DNA of 64,000 nt from Onchocerca volvulus (Eukaryota; Nematoda; Chromadorea; Rhabditida; Onchocercidae). The position numbers and the translations under genes were made by a program. Where the stretch lies: the NCBI GenBank assembly GCA_000499405.2, contig HG738138.1:1736001-1800000 (forward strand), given 5' to 3'. The stretch's first letter is position 1; every line of letters begins with the position of its first letter. Shown piece after piece: positions 1-12,447 of the stretch. The notes below the pieces were generated by a model. The model was not told where the DNA came from. It made no database searches and saw nothing but the letters and a program-made list of their open reading frames with translations.

Positions 1-3000
1 TTTGTTGATGCTATTGGATTAACCGGAACAAAGAAATCAAATACTATTGGCAAAAATGCTTTCACTACTGAAGCTCCGGAATTTCTCGAACGTTTTCTTC
101 AAGCTCTCGCGCAAACAACAAAGATTGATATTGCTATCATTAATGACCTTAAGGTTATCATAAGATTGCCTTTTTTTTCACTCCTAAAATTTGTGCCGGA
201 TGTTTATTTTTATTCCCGACAATGAATTAAGTTTATTACTATTATATATTCGCATTTCGAAAAAAAAAAAAAAGAGCCTGCTATATAAATATTTAATTAT
301 CCACTTGCAGCTTAGAAAATTAAATTAAAAAGATTTTTGCAAAGTACTAATTTTTAGGCCTGGATGAAGAGCATAAATGATGAATATTATAAGAAACATA
401 TAGCTTTTACTGCTGCCAATCTTTATCGTCGCTATTGTGAATCAACCAAAAATCGCAAATATGAATGCGAAAATGGGAAAAATGAAGTAAAATCTTCAAA
501 TTTAAATTGATAAATGTTGTATTAAATGAGATATCACTTAAAATTTCTTTCAAAATATTTTAAATTTAAAAATTGTACTAAATGTTTGAGTTGATTAAAA
601 TTCACTTTAAGGATGTAAACGAATTTATGGAATATATTATTACACGATGTGAGGATAGTAATTGTCAGATAAGCTCAATACAAATATTTGAAAATATGCC
701 ATTAGTGAGGTTTGTTTATAATTTCCAAAACTTCAATACCATTTAAAAATTTGATTTCAATTAAATTTGGAAATAATCAAAAATGATGGAAATTTCGAAA
801 ATTTTAATTTGAAAAAGTAAACAGTTATATCACATCCTCAAACTTATTTTATATAGATAAAATTCGAGACTTTAAATTATGTAAAATGATTTTAAATTAG
901 AAAAAAAACTCTAATACATTTGTATATATGTATTCAATTTTCTTTTTTCAGGTTATTACCTTATGCAAGTCAATTTCTATGTAGTACAGATAATGATACA
1001 AATTTAGTACAAAAAGAAGCATTGCGATTCCTTCAACTTTTTGATGGCAAAAATTTCGATTGGAAAGTATAAAATTTCACAATAACTTTTTTTTTCGTTT
1101 TTTTTAAATTTTTAATGAAAAAAAAAAAAGGAAAAACATCTATAAATGAAGATATTTATTTGTATTAATTATTAAATTTTAGACAATCATCAAATTACTT
1201 CGTATCTTTCACAATACATGTCCGTTACGTCAAACAGTCGCTGATCAAATACTTGCCATCGAGGTATTACTAAATATTCTACCAAATACTGAATTGATTG
1301 GAACTTATTTGCTCAGGCAAGATTTTCCACCTTTTACTACTTTATTTTTCCTTAATTGTTTAAAGATCACTGATTATCTCTAGTTGATAGTATAGGAAAC
1401 ACAACAGTTTGATCGATTCATAGAACGTAGGAAGCGTGATGTACGATCATGTTTAATATGCAATTGTGTAATTATTATAAAATTCATTTTTGATGTATTA
1501 AATGTCCAGAAAATCTTAGTGATAAATATTATAGATTATAGTAAAATAACAGATAAGCAAGTTGAAAGAATTTGTAATTTTCGACGATATTTTAAGAAAT
1601 TTAACTAGCCAATATAATAATTTGCAATTGTAGGATCATTTTCAAACTTATATCAAATTACTGCTACTTTGATATTTTTGTTTGTTACTTTCATTTTTCC
1701 TTGCCAAAAATATTCGTATTACTTTCATTATCATTTTCTCCTAATTTAATTTGTCGTTTAATTTCGATTCAAATAATCTGTTCATTAATTTACGAATCAA
1801 TTATAGGTCTGAGGAACTTTTCCCAAAAGAACAAGAAAAATGGGCTTATTTTTATAGTGCCATAGCTCGAAGACGGCAAACTTCGCCTGATGTAAGCAAA
1901 TCTCAAGTATTTAAATTCAAATTTGATAGATTCAATTGTTAAAAAGGATTGAGAATTTCCCTTTCATTATAGTTCAATTTATATTGGGCCAAAATGCGTT
2001 CATTCCGAGTATTTCAACCAAATTATGCTCATCGTAGTTTAAAAACTACCTCAGAAGTTGCTACAATAAATATCGCAGGTAATTGATTTAGTTAATAAGA
2101 TATCGTAGCTAATTAATGCAATCAGTAAAACATCGCAATTAATTGATGTAATTAATAAAATACAGCAGATAATTGATATAATTAATAATATGTCACAGGT
2201 AATTGACATAATTTTTTTCGAGATATCGTCGGTAATTGATATAATTTCATAAAATATCGCAGAAAATTGATATATGTTGTATTGAATGAAAGACTGTTGA
2301 GCGGAGATATTTTATTACTACATCTTATTACTGGAAGATATCTTTTTTTGTCACAATATTATAAAGTCGCAAGAAAAATATGCGTGTCACTTTTTTGCCC
2401 TCTATTTGGTCCTTATCCCACTTTTTCTTTTTCCTCTTTATATTTTTCTATTTTGAAACTTTCAAAAATTTTTTCAATTTTTCCTTTTTTTCTAAAAATT
2501 TTTCATCAATAAATTTCGAAATAATTGTATAAAACTTTTCACTTACTAGTGAATTCTGATGATATTTTTAAAAATTATTTTTTTATTGCAGAGTTAGGGG
2601 ATAATAATAATATAACTGTATGGATTAAAACAGCTAATGATAAAGGTATTTTATTATGGAATGATTTTTCAATTTTATTCACTTCAAAGAAACAATCGTC
2701 ATTTCCTATTATGCAGGTTATTCATTGCATTATACTAATTATTATTAAAGAAACACTTTTTTTTGAGTAAAATCAACATGATATATTTTGTACGAAGTAA
2801 ATAATGTGCATATTTTTCATAACCTTAACGATCTACTCCAATTTCTTCTTTCAATTTTGAAATGAAAGAAATGATATTTTGAGAAAATAATATGATACAA
2901 TTTTATATGAACCATATGTTATCTTATTTGAAAAAATATGTCAAAATTTATTCGAAAAAGAAGCAATTAATATGAACTTGAAGTTTATTGAAATTTGAAA

Positions 3001-4353
3001 ATTTTCGCAACCGTTTATTGTTTTCATACTTGGAAAAAAAATAAAAAAAAAAAAAAACGAAAGACAAAACAAATAAAAAGAGTTTTGCAAAAAAATGTTC
3101 TAATTGGTAGAATTTTTTCATCTTTTTCCTTTGTTCAATGATAAACCAAATTTTTATTTTTATTACAGATATTCGTTGAAATGAAAGGCTTGAAATCGTA
3201 TTTGTTGGATTCAGAAAGCTACGATAATGATGAAGATATGGATTCTGAAAATCCATTGGCAGTTGCTCAAATAGGTCTTTTGAATAATCGCAACGTACCA
3301 ACGACAATTTTTGATGGATATAGTGAATTGATTAATGTTGTATGGAATGCTGATGGACAAACAATGCATCTTTATGATGTATGCCATTTATTAATTTTTA
3401 ATTTTTTTATTTACTATTTTTTAAATTTTCGAAAGATATTCAATAATTTGTAATTTATCAGGTTAGTAAACTTCTTCTACTACTACATTATATGAAGACG
3501 ATGGCGTCATAAAAATTAGATTGTTAAAAATTTTCTTTTAATTTTACATTTTTTAATGTTTAACTTTAACTTTTAGAAGAAATGTCTAGTCTTTAATTTT
3601 TTCCTTCGCTCTTTCTTAGCATGAAGGATAAATTCTGCAGTAAGTTGAACTTAATTGCTATCAAATTCGATAACAACAGGTAAATGTAATCGAAATTAAA
3701 TTATAATAAGTTGAATATGAGATAAAATTGATTATTGATTATAGAAGAACCTAATTTATCGACAATATTATGGCTATGTACCATTGATAAGCGGATTGTC
3801 TATAACAGTAGATATTATGGGTACCATATCAATTGCTTTGGACGGTTCTGCAAAAATAAGCTTATGGAATAGGGATGCCAGAATGATAATTAATTCTACG
3901 TATGTTACCAATAAATTAAATTTAAATTTAAATTCTACCTCTCACTTTACTTCATATTTTGTTTACATCGTAAAAAATTTTTTCATTTTCATCCTTTTTG
4001 ATAAAAATGATATTGCATTTTTCTGTTTTCATTTTTTTCATACAGTGTATTAACAAAACTTGACGGGAGTATAAGTTTGGCATCATCGAATGATCAAATT
4101 GGAAAGGTGACAACATTATTGTATACAAGCGGTACCGTAAACATTCAATTTGACGTAGATTTCTTCACAGTACCGTATTTATTTTGCACAGTTGTTTCTC
4201 ATTCACCACTTGTTATCAAGTAAGGTTTTTCCTATTGATAACGTAAATTATTTGATTAAGTAGATGCGTAATTTATGTTTTAACATATTTAACATAAACA
4301 GGTATACTTCGTTCTCTATCCTTACTTTATCGCTGCCCTTTTTTCTCCGCTGA
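1..4353 (+). CDS. mttp: Microsomal triglyceride transfer protein large subunit, C-terminal ~511 residues (5' part outside window)
   Basis: MTTP works in the ER lumen with protein disulfide isomerase, transferring neutral lipid to nascent apoB/vitellogenin-type lipoproteins (family knowledge). Twelve exons join in frame: 1-153, 358-486, 612-709, 952-1066, 1183-1316, 1807-1891, 1973-2078, 2592-2716, 3169-3378, 3745-3899, 4046-4219 and 4302-4353 (stop TGA). Recognition rests on the C-terminal lipid-binding part. VEMKGLKSYL, FDGYSELINVVW and the stretch from GLSITVDIMG to KISLWNRDAR align with the vertebrate segments containing EAQGLEAL, FFNGYSDLM and GLAIDISGAMEFSLWYR. The upstream alpha-helical region is the vitellogenin/lipovitellin-like lipid-transfer fold. 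Intron 1317-1806 must use a GC donor (CAG|GCAAG) to keep the frame. The last small exon (ends in a hydrophobic KYTSFSILTL tail) is supported only by splice phase, so the exact C-terminus is uncertain. Confidence 0.85.
2071..2277 (+). repeat. 30-bp intronic minisatellite containing the splice-donor sequence
   Basis: Seven imperfect units start at 2071, 2101, 2131, 2161, 2191, 2224 and 2255. The first five are exactly 30 bp apart. The first unit straddles the real exon/intron junction at 2078/2079 (ATCGCAG|GTAATTGAT). Later units carry decayed copies of the same junction; the unit at 2191 still reads CACAG|GTAATTGA. It lies inside MTTP intron 2079-2591. Confidence 0.85.
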
Positions 4354-4510
4354 CCTAAGTCATGAAAATCTAGAGGAAGATTAATCCTTTTTTTCTTTTT
4401 CACTCAATTTTTACAGTTTTGTACAATTTCCGAGTTAATTTGCAGGTCATTCGATGTTTATCATAATCTTTATTACGTTTTATTAAAAAATTTTCATTAC
4501 GAATAATTAA

Positions 4511-5054
4511 TCTATATAAATAAAATGTAAAATGTTCGTTGTGGCTTTTGACACAACGTTGTAAGCTCTTCATCGACTGCTTTGAAATTTTGACACAACG
4601 TTGCACTCGAATTGGCCCTTTTTCATATAAATATACCCACTTTTTTCCATCTCTCCATGAGGATAAACATACTTACCGACAAAACGTCTTAAGGATAAAC
4701 ATGTTTGCCGCCAAAACGCCTACGGAGAAACATTTTTCCCGCCAGAATGCTCCGACTAACAGATAAACAAAGTGAGGTCAACTAGCCATTGATTCACTGC
4801 TAGATAATAATATTCGACAAATATTCTATCTAAAAAAAAATGTAAATGTTCTTTGTGGCTTTTGATACAACATTTCAAGTCAAGTTCTTCATCGATTGAT
4901 TTGAAATTTTGAAATAACACTGCATTAGAATAGCTGCGTGTTTTTTAAATAGCTATATCTAATTTTTTTTTGCCTGTCACACTTGTGACAGGTGAAAATA
5001 AGTGAGCGGACATTTTTATTTCTACAAATTAGCACACGTGGCCGGTACAGCTAG
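4511..5054 (+). mobile_element. Non-autonomous Helitron-like element (~544 bp)
   Basis: The element begins TCTATATAAATAAAATG and ends GCCGGTACAGCTAG. It sits exactly between A (4510) and T (5055), which is the A|TC...CTRR|T signature of Helitrons (established family rule). No target-site duplication is visible, as expected. A 9-bp hairpin with a 2-nt loop lies at 4973-4992 (CCTGTCACA/TGTGACAGG), further upstream of the end than is typical. The 5' end motif recurs inside at about 4825 (TCTATCTAAAAAAAAATG then GTTCTTTGTGGC), so the element is a composite of two head-to-tail copies of the 5' ~120 bp. It has no Rep/helicase coding capacity and would be non-autonomous. Confidence 0.7.
4661..4756 (+). 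repeat. Three imperfect 31-32 bp tandem units inside the Helitron-like element
   Basis: Units begin at 4661, 4693 and 4724, each starting GGATAAACAT or GGAGAAACAT and containing a CCG(A/C)CAAAACG-like core. A fourth fragment (AGATAAACAA) follows at 4761. Confidence 0.7.
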
Positions 5055-8000
5055 TTCACAATAAAAATTCAAATTATATAATTTTCAAAATGAATTTCTA
5101 AGATTATAGTCAAAAATCAAAACGGTTAATTTATTCATTAACACTCCTTTTTTTTCCTACAAATTTTGCTTCAAATAAAAAAATAAAACTATTTTCCAAT
5201 TTTTTTAACATAAAATTCTAAAAAATAATTCTTGAAAAACCCGAAAACATGCTATTTTTTTGCACTTTTTATTTTCCTTTTTTTGGAATTCACTTACATC
5301 ATACAAATTTCCTGCTAATTTTTTCTTTGTAAAATAATTGAAATTCATTAGCAGCAAATGAAATTCTTTCAGACATTCGTTTATTCGTAGTACAAGAACC
5401 GGAAAAGAAAAACAATTATGGCATAACATCGAATTACCTGGTTCCAGTCTATGGTTGAACAAGAAAGTATCTGATCATTGCTCTTTGTTAACTGCTTGAA
5501 AATCGAAAATATTTCGTGTTTTGATAAAATTTAAAACCGAATTATAAATATACACATTTCTTGCAAAACTGACTTCTCAAAAATAATAATTTCGAATGCA
5601 TCGACTTTTTTTTTTTTTTTTTTTTTTTTTAATTATTACAAATGTAATCTTTGACCTGTTCAAATTAGATTTGTCTAAATAGTTTAGATCATCGTAAGAG
5701 GAAAATAAAATAGAAATAATGAAGCATTATGGCTGATGTACTGCATTCATTAATTATCAAAAAATTAGTTAACATGTTTTCATTTTCATTATAGACTTCG
5801 AATAAATGTTCACATATACATTTTTTGTAATAATCATTTCTACAATTCTAATCACAATATTTTCTAAAGTTTTCATGGCATTTATTGTAACAATAATTGT
5901 ACATGAAGCTTTATTATCATGATAATAAAAAAAAAAGATCAATTTGATTTAATTATTTATAAAAAGATTGGATTAATTATTTATAAAAATTTATTTTTAA
6001 TGGAAAAAAAACTCGCAACCCTTCGAAAACATTTAAAAATTTTTAGGAATAACAACACTCCTGATTTTAACAAACATTTAAAATAAAATTCAATAACTTT
6101 ATCTTCAAATACTCTTGAGTGTTTAAAATAATTTCCTCATTTGCATATTACCAATTATTTTATGGTAATTTATATCATTGATATACTGTAATCGTAATCC
6201 AACATATGATAATTGCAATCGAAAGAGTTCGCATCCTACTAATAAAAAAGTGTCATATCTTTTTTTTTTCGACTTAATTTTTCAGATAATTTGTTGAAAA
6301 GGTTTGTCCACATCTGTGTAAATGTGCAAATTATTTCCAGAAAATTGCGTCATAAACTTATTGTTTGCAACATCATATGACGTAAGCAGCAGTTATAAAA
6401 TCTAAAATGTGAAAATTTGTTTGAAAAAGGAAAATGATTAAATGATATGAAAAGAGCTACTATGCATAAAATTCGTCATTTAGGATAATGGACGAACTAA
6501 AAATTTCATTCATTTCTTTCCAAAGGCATATATGGTAGAAATTTATATTATACGGCTGCATAATTCAGGAATTCAATTTGACTGAACAATTTTAAAATAA
6601 TTTTAGAAATGAAAGCTATGCAATGGAAAGAAAGAAATGAATGAATCAGAAAGTTGAAAATAAATTAGTTAATAGGTAAACTTATCCATCCATTATTTTG
6701 AAACTTTTCACTATCTTAAATGATAGATAAAATGATTAAGTGTCAAACAATTGCAAGCGGAAAATTTCGCCTTTGGAAGGTAAACAAACCAAGAACAACT
6801 TCTGTATTTTCCCAGAAAGTGGTCAATCATGAATTTAGGATTTTTCTTTTAGGTTTTATTTAAATTATCTAAAAGGGTTTTAAACTTTCGATTTCACTTA
6901 ATTTACTATTATTTCATTTTTACTATTAAAACTTAGTTAATAATTGTAGTTTTTTTATTAATTTTTTTTTTAAATTAATAACTGTAGTATGAATATAGCC
7001 GAACAAGTATTTCAAAGCATTTTAAAGTAATATTTCTGACAAATTATAATAAAATAACCTTTTCTTGTCGAAAAGATTCGTCATCATTCCAATTTTTTTC
7101 AAAATTCTGTGTATTATTAAAATGGGAAATTTTATATTTTTAACTTTTTTCCAGTAAAGCTTCAAATTTCTCATTGATTAGTGACTTAATTATCTGCCTG
7201 CATCGAAAATTTGAAAAATAAATTAAATTTTTAAAGGTTGAAAATAAAAACTATTTTACCGTTAAATTACTAAATTTCACAAGACATTTTTGTAAAGTTA
7301 ATTTTATCATCCTTTCTAAATAGGTCTAAAATTTTGTTGTTTATTTTACAATAATGAGCAGCTGAGAATGGTAACAATGTGAAATACATCTGTAGCAATT
7401 ATTTATAAATTTAATTGAATAAAATGTTTAGTAAATTTTTTGAATTTAATTTGATCGTTTTATTTGAATTCAGTTTTTGTTTTTTGTGGGCTTTTTTTTT
7501 TGTATTCACCAATATACTAATAATGTACAATTTTATCATTAATAGATGAATGATTAATTTTTTTATTTTCAAATATACAAATGTCTGCTAACTAAAAAAA
7601 AAATTCGGATGAGATCATTTTGATGAATTTTTATGCTGCGTTAAAAATTTGAACTTTTTTCAGCAAAAAAAGAAAATTTCATCCGTAGAACAAAAAAAAA
7701 AAAAAAAAAAAAAGGAAACTTTTCCCATTTTTCTTTCTTTTTTCTTTTTGCACTTTTTCTCCTTTTTTTTTTTTATTTCGTTATAGTAATATTTTCGACA
7801 AGAAAAAAATGTAAAAAATTTCCAGTCTTACTTTTCCATCATTTTTCAACTATTCCTTTTAAATCGCATTTAGTATATCCATGTAAAAAAGGAAAGAAGA
7901 AAAAAGAAGGAGGAAAAGATTAGTTTTTAATTTTGAAAATTTAATCAATAGTACAAATTTTTGATTGCAAGAAAAAAATTTTAGATATTATATGTTTATT

Positions 8001-9300
8001 CATGAATAATATAATAATTCTTTCAATGAATTATCTTCAATATTTGATTAATAATCTATCATAAAAGCATATTTCCTTGATTTAATTATTTTTTATGATG
8101 AAAAATTTTCCTCGAAAGGATTAATTTATCCATACTAGACAATTTTTTAAATAATCAAAAAAATTTTCCTTTTTTTAAATTTAATTTCCAAAAAAAAAAA
8201 AAAAATTCCATATTATCCCTATTACATTTCTAATTTTACAAATCCATAATTTCCATATTATAAACCTAACTCTCTCAAATTCAAAATTTCCATATTATCA
8301 TAATTTTATTTTTAACTGTTTTTAATTCGAAATTTCTATATTACAATTATTGTTTTATTCGTAATTTAATAAATTTAAAATTCCCATCTTAATTATTATT
8401 TCATATTTATTTTTATAAATTTTTTAGGCTTAATTTTTGATTTATATTTGCATTTATTTATTAGTAAAGAAGGATGAAGTATATGTATACTGCATAAATA
8501 GATGATAGATATTGGTTTTAGTGGATATGCAAAAGCAATGATTATAGTTGAAAAGACTTATTTACATGTCCTCTTATATAGTTCATTTCATTCCAACTTT
8601 GTCACCTTGCTTGTCAACCCCCCACCACATTTTTTTTCCCCCCTTAAACTACCATTAAACATTTCCTCAACTACTGTTTCTTCATTTTCATTACAAAAAA
8701 TATTGTATTTTATTTACTTACTTTTTTTTTTTTCTAACCCCTTTTCCTTCCAATTTAATTCTTTTCTCTTCCATACTTCTTTTTTTGACCTTGTCTTGAC
8801 CTTTTTCCTTTTTCTTTACTTTTTTCTGTTACTCTTTTTGTTACACTTTTTTTTTTGCTAAATAAGGGTTAAAAAAAAAAAAAAAAAAAAAAAAAAGGGT
8901 TGATGGAAATGAAATGCGTTAAATTGATGTTCTTCGAGAAAAAATCAATTTGAAAATGTGAAGTATATATATATGTATATTTGCTTAGTATTACGATCCT
9001 TTTTTTTTTTTTTTTTTTTAATCTTCTTCATTATTATTCACAATCATTTTTTCCAATTTTTGTTTTTCCTTCATTAATTTCATTAATGCTTTTTCTTATT
9101 ATTCGCAAATAAGAAAATTTTTTTTCGCATAAATTTTCGTTTAATTAAGAAAAGAGAGAAAACAAAAAGAATTTAATAATTATAATTTTATTTATTATTA
9201 GCTAAGTTAATTCAATGTAATTAGTATGTATATTGAAAAAAATTACGATAAAAAATATTTATTTATTTGAATATTAAAAATTTTGACATATCAAACTTTA
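5055..9300. other. AT-rich intergenic DNA, no supported gene
   Basis: No open frame here has plausible protein composition. The one long frame (8502-8861, + strand) is a Phe/Leu/Ser-rich translation of T-rich pyrimidine tracts. Poly-T or poly-A runs occur at about 5608-5630, 7690-7712, 8870-8895 and 9001-9019. An inverted repeat with arms 6505-6522 and 6624-6645 is described separately. Confidence 0.6.
6505..6645. repeat. Imperfect inverted repeat (~141 bp)
   Basis: The left arm 6505-6522 (TTCATTCATTTCTTTCCA) is the reverse complement of 6624-6645 apart from one 4-nt AAGA insertion. No target-site duplication or coding content was recognised. Confidence 0.5.
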
Positions 9301-9317
9301 GTTTGACTGATAATAAT

Positions 9318-9580
9318 TAATCAATCAATAATAAATTTTTAATTTCTCTTTTTTTTGTCCAATTTTTTTCCGTTAAACATATGTTTTGTTGTTGCTGCTG
9401 TTTTTTTTTTTTTTTTTTTCTTTTAAATTTTAACATTATATAATAGAGAAAAGTTAATCAATTAATAATAATATTTAATTTCGCCCTTTTTTTTTGCTCA
9501 ATTTTCTCTCATTAGACATATGTTTTAACGTTTTTTTCTTTTTTTAAATTTTAATATTATGATGAAGAAAAGATAATTTA
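9318..9580. repeat. Diverged ~136-bp tandem duplication
   Basis: The block starting AATCAATCAATAATAA near 9319 and containing AAACATATGTTTTG, then TTTTAAATTTTAACATTAT, is repeated from about 9454. The second copy has AATCAATTAATAATAA, AGACATATGTTTTAA and TTTTAAATTTTAATATTAT. Differing poly-T lengths separate the anchors. Confidence 0.65.
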
Positions 9581-9989
9581 TTACATAATGATAGGAAAAA
9601 TTTGATACTTTGATAAAATTTGACAAAAAAATGATTTGATAACGAACATTTATTGATTGCTTACAATTGAATTGCATTCCAGTCCTTCATTTTTTCTCGA
9701 ATTTTTTTTTTTCGCCCTTTTCTGCTTTTTGATTTGCTTTCTAATCCTTTTACTAACTGAACTAAATGAAATTTTCTAATTTATTAGTAAAAAATTTGAA
9801 ATCCAATCTGTTCGTCTAGAATTCCATCCCAATTTAAAGAATAGGAAACAAAAATTTGATTCTGATCTTAATAACATGTCGGATTAAATTTCAAGCTTAA
9901 AATATTTGTGAAAAAGTGCCAAATGACTTTTTCTTTTTAGTTTTATTTCTAATGTTTTTCATTCAAAACGTCGAGTAAATGTCTTTTTT

Positions 9990-9997
9990 TTTTTAGA

Positions 9998-10031
<34 letters not shown>

Positions 10032-10070
10032 AAAAATAAAAAATAAAAAAAAATAAAGAATAAAAAATTA
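9990..10070. repeat. A-rich homopolymer tract
   Basis: A T-run is followed by an interrupted poly-A run of about 70 nt with short AATAAA-like interruptions. It is low complexity and has no coding potential. Confidence 0.8.
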
Positions 10071-11433
10071 ACGATTAAATAACACAAATGACGAATTTAA
10101 GCTCAAATTCCATTCGATAAGATGATCATCAATTATGAACGATCTAGTCAAATAAATGAATCACTTCCTGTATCTAAAAAATTACTTAAAAAAAAGAAAA
10201 AAAAATCGATGATTACAATATCCTTTTCAACTTTATAAAGGATTTTTTTTTTTTTTGTTAAAAGTATTTCACATTTATTTGATATTACTAAATTGTAATT
10301 ATATTCGGGAATAAAACTTGACCATCGATAATTCGACATTATTGATTGATTTAAAATTTGTTTAATCATCACCTGGGAAAATTGAAACTCAAAATTTTAT
10401 TTATTTAATGAAAGAACTTTCTTTTTCTAGTGCCCTTCATATTTCGAACTAGAAAAGGAGGCGATTAAAATCATAATCGCGTCTATTGTCCCGACATTTT
10501 CGATCAATCACTTAATAAATTAAAATATTGATCAGGAATTATTGAACCAATCAAATCGTCTATTCTGAATTTTGACTTGGCAATGAGTAATTTTAATTAG
10601 GAAATTAAGCAAAATTAATTTTAACCAACTATTCAGCTTGTTATTAGATGGTAAAAATTATTTGCTGATCGCCGTTGTTGATTCATATGTTTGCATAAGC
10701 TAGAAATTGAAATATGTTATCAATCACAATTCAAGTATTTGAAAGTCATTAGAATTAGTTTTAAATTATTTGCGTCATTTAAATTAGTTTCATCCATATA
10801 TAAATATTTGCAGACTTTATTTGCATATCTTGCAATTAATCACTAATCATCGGATTAGCAAAAACTAAGCTTCTTAATAACTTAATACATGTATTTATTT
10901 CATCATTATCATTTTTTCACTCCATTAGACATTTTAATTTAAATTTCATTTATTTTCCGCTCGTTAATCAGCAAGATTTGCTGCAACAAATTTTATGTAT
11001 GTGTTAGAATAATTAAAATACTTTTACACACTTGAAACTGATTAATTAAATTTAATTCTGGAAAATTATATAACGGAAAAATTAATATCGGAAGCATAGT
11101 AATTTAATTCTAATGAAATATGTTTATGTATTTTATGAGACTATGTAATGAAATAAATCATAATCAAAAATTATTTTTCATATCCCATATCACATTCCAT
11201 ACTATTGCATTTCAGAATTCTTAGCTTGTCAGTCAAAATTGACTTTTCACATATTTAATCAAGTATATTACTTATTTATTTATTTATTGTTATCATTATT
11301 ACTTATATCATCAAAAATAGCAAAATCTAAATGAATTGGATGATGATACGTTACTATTTTACATATTATGCTGATTATTAAATATTACCTTTCGAAAATA
11401 AAGGTAACATATTTTAGTAAAATGATTAATTAA

Positions 11434-11545
11434 TTCCTTTAATTAGTATTTATTTTAGAATTGATATATTGAAAGTATTTCGATAATCAGTTCCTTTAAT
11501 TAGTATTCATTTTAGAATTGAATATTGAAAGTATTTCGATAATCC
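11434..11545. repeat. 57-bp tandem duplication
   Basis: Copy 1 (11434-11490) and copy 2 (11491-11545) both run from TTCCTTTAATTAGTATT through TTTTAGAATTGA to GAAAGTATTTCGATAATC. Only a few differences separate them, so the duplication is fairly recent. Confidence 0.85.
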
Positions 11546-11609
11546 AAAGAAGGAAAGGAAAAAGCAGTAGAAGTTTGTAGTAAATGGTTGATTTAAATTT
11601 GCTTTTTTT

Positions 11610-12416
11610 TTATTTTTCAACAACATTTTTAAATATTTTGCAAGCAACGGTAGCATTTGGTTTGAAGCAACAGGAAGCACAAAACGGATATTTGCGATTC
11701 ATCAAGAACATAATGCCCAATTTCCTGAAATTTTTAGGAGAGAGAAAGTTTTGACGATGAGAAAGGAGAGATGGAAAGAAAAAGGTGGAAAAAGAGAATG
11801 AGAAGAGAAAAAAAGATAAAAGTCTTATTCAAAATACAAAAATAAGATAGCAGTTGTGGAAAGTTTGTAAAACGTTTTACAAATATTATATCGATAAAGA
11901 TTTCAAATAGTAAAAGGGATGAAAGGAAAAAATTTGCAAGAAGAAGGAAAAAGATGAGGAAAAATAGAAGGATGAAATGAGAGGAAAAGGAAGAGAGAAA
12001 GGATTGCGAGAACAAAAAAAGAGAAAGGTTAAAGAGAGAAGAATTTAGTGATAGGAAAATTTTTCGAATACACAAAACTAAAATCAACCAACCAGCCAAC
12101 CCAATTCCAACCCTTGGGACTTGTTTCCCATTCTTGGCTCAATGAAGGAAGGAAAGATTTGAGCCAAGAAAGGGACAATGAGAGAAGTTTCAGTTTTCTT
12201 GTTTCTCGACTCTCGATTCGAGTCTTCTTCCTTTAATTTTGCTCCACCCTTTCAATTTCATTTTCATTTTATATGTTCAACTTGTCTTGTTACATCTAAA
12301 ACTTTACTTTCCCTTCTAATTTGTCACACTTCTCTCTTTCTCTCTCCCTTTCTTTCTTTTTATATATTTTTCCACAATTTTCGTTTTTTTTTTTTGTTTT
12401 TTTCTCGAAAATGTAT

Positions 12417-12447
<31 letters not shown>

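Noticed and set aside
11734..12099. 121-residue Ser/Phe/Leu-rich - strand frame
   Set aside because: Translation of a purine-rich (GA/AAG) tract; low complexity.
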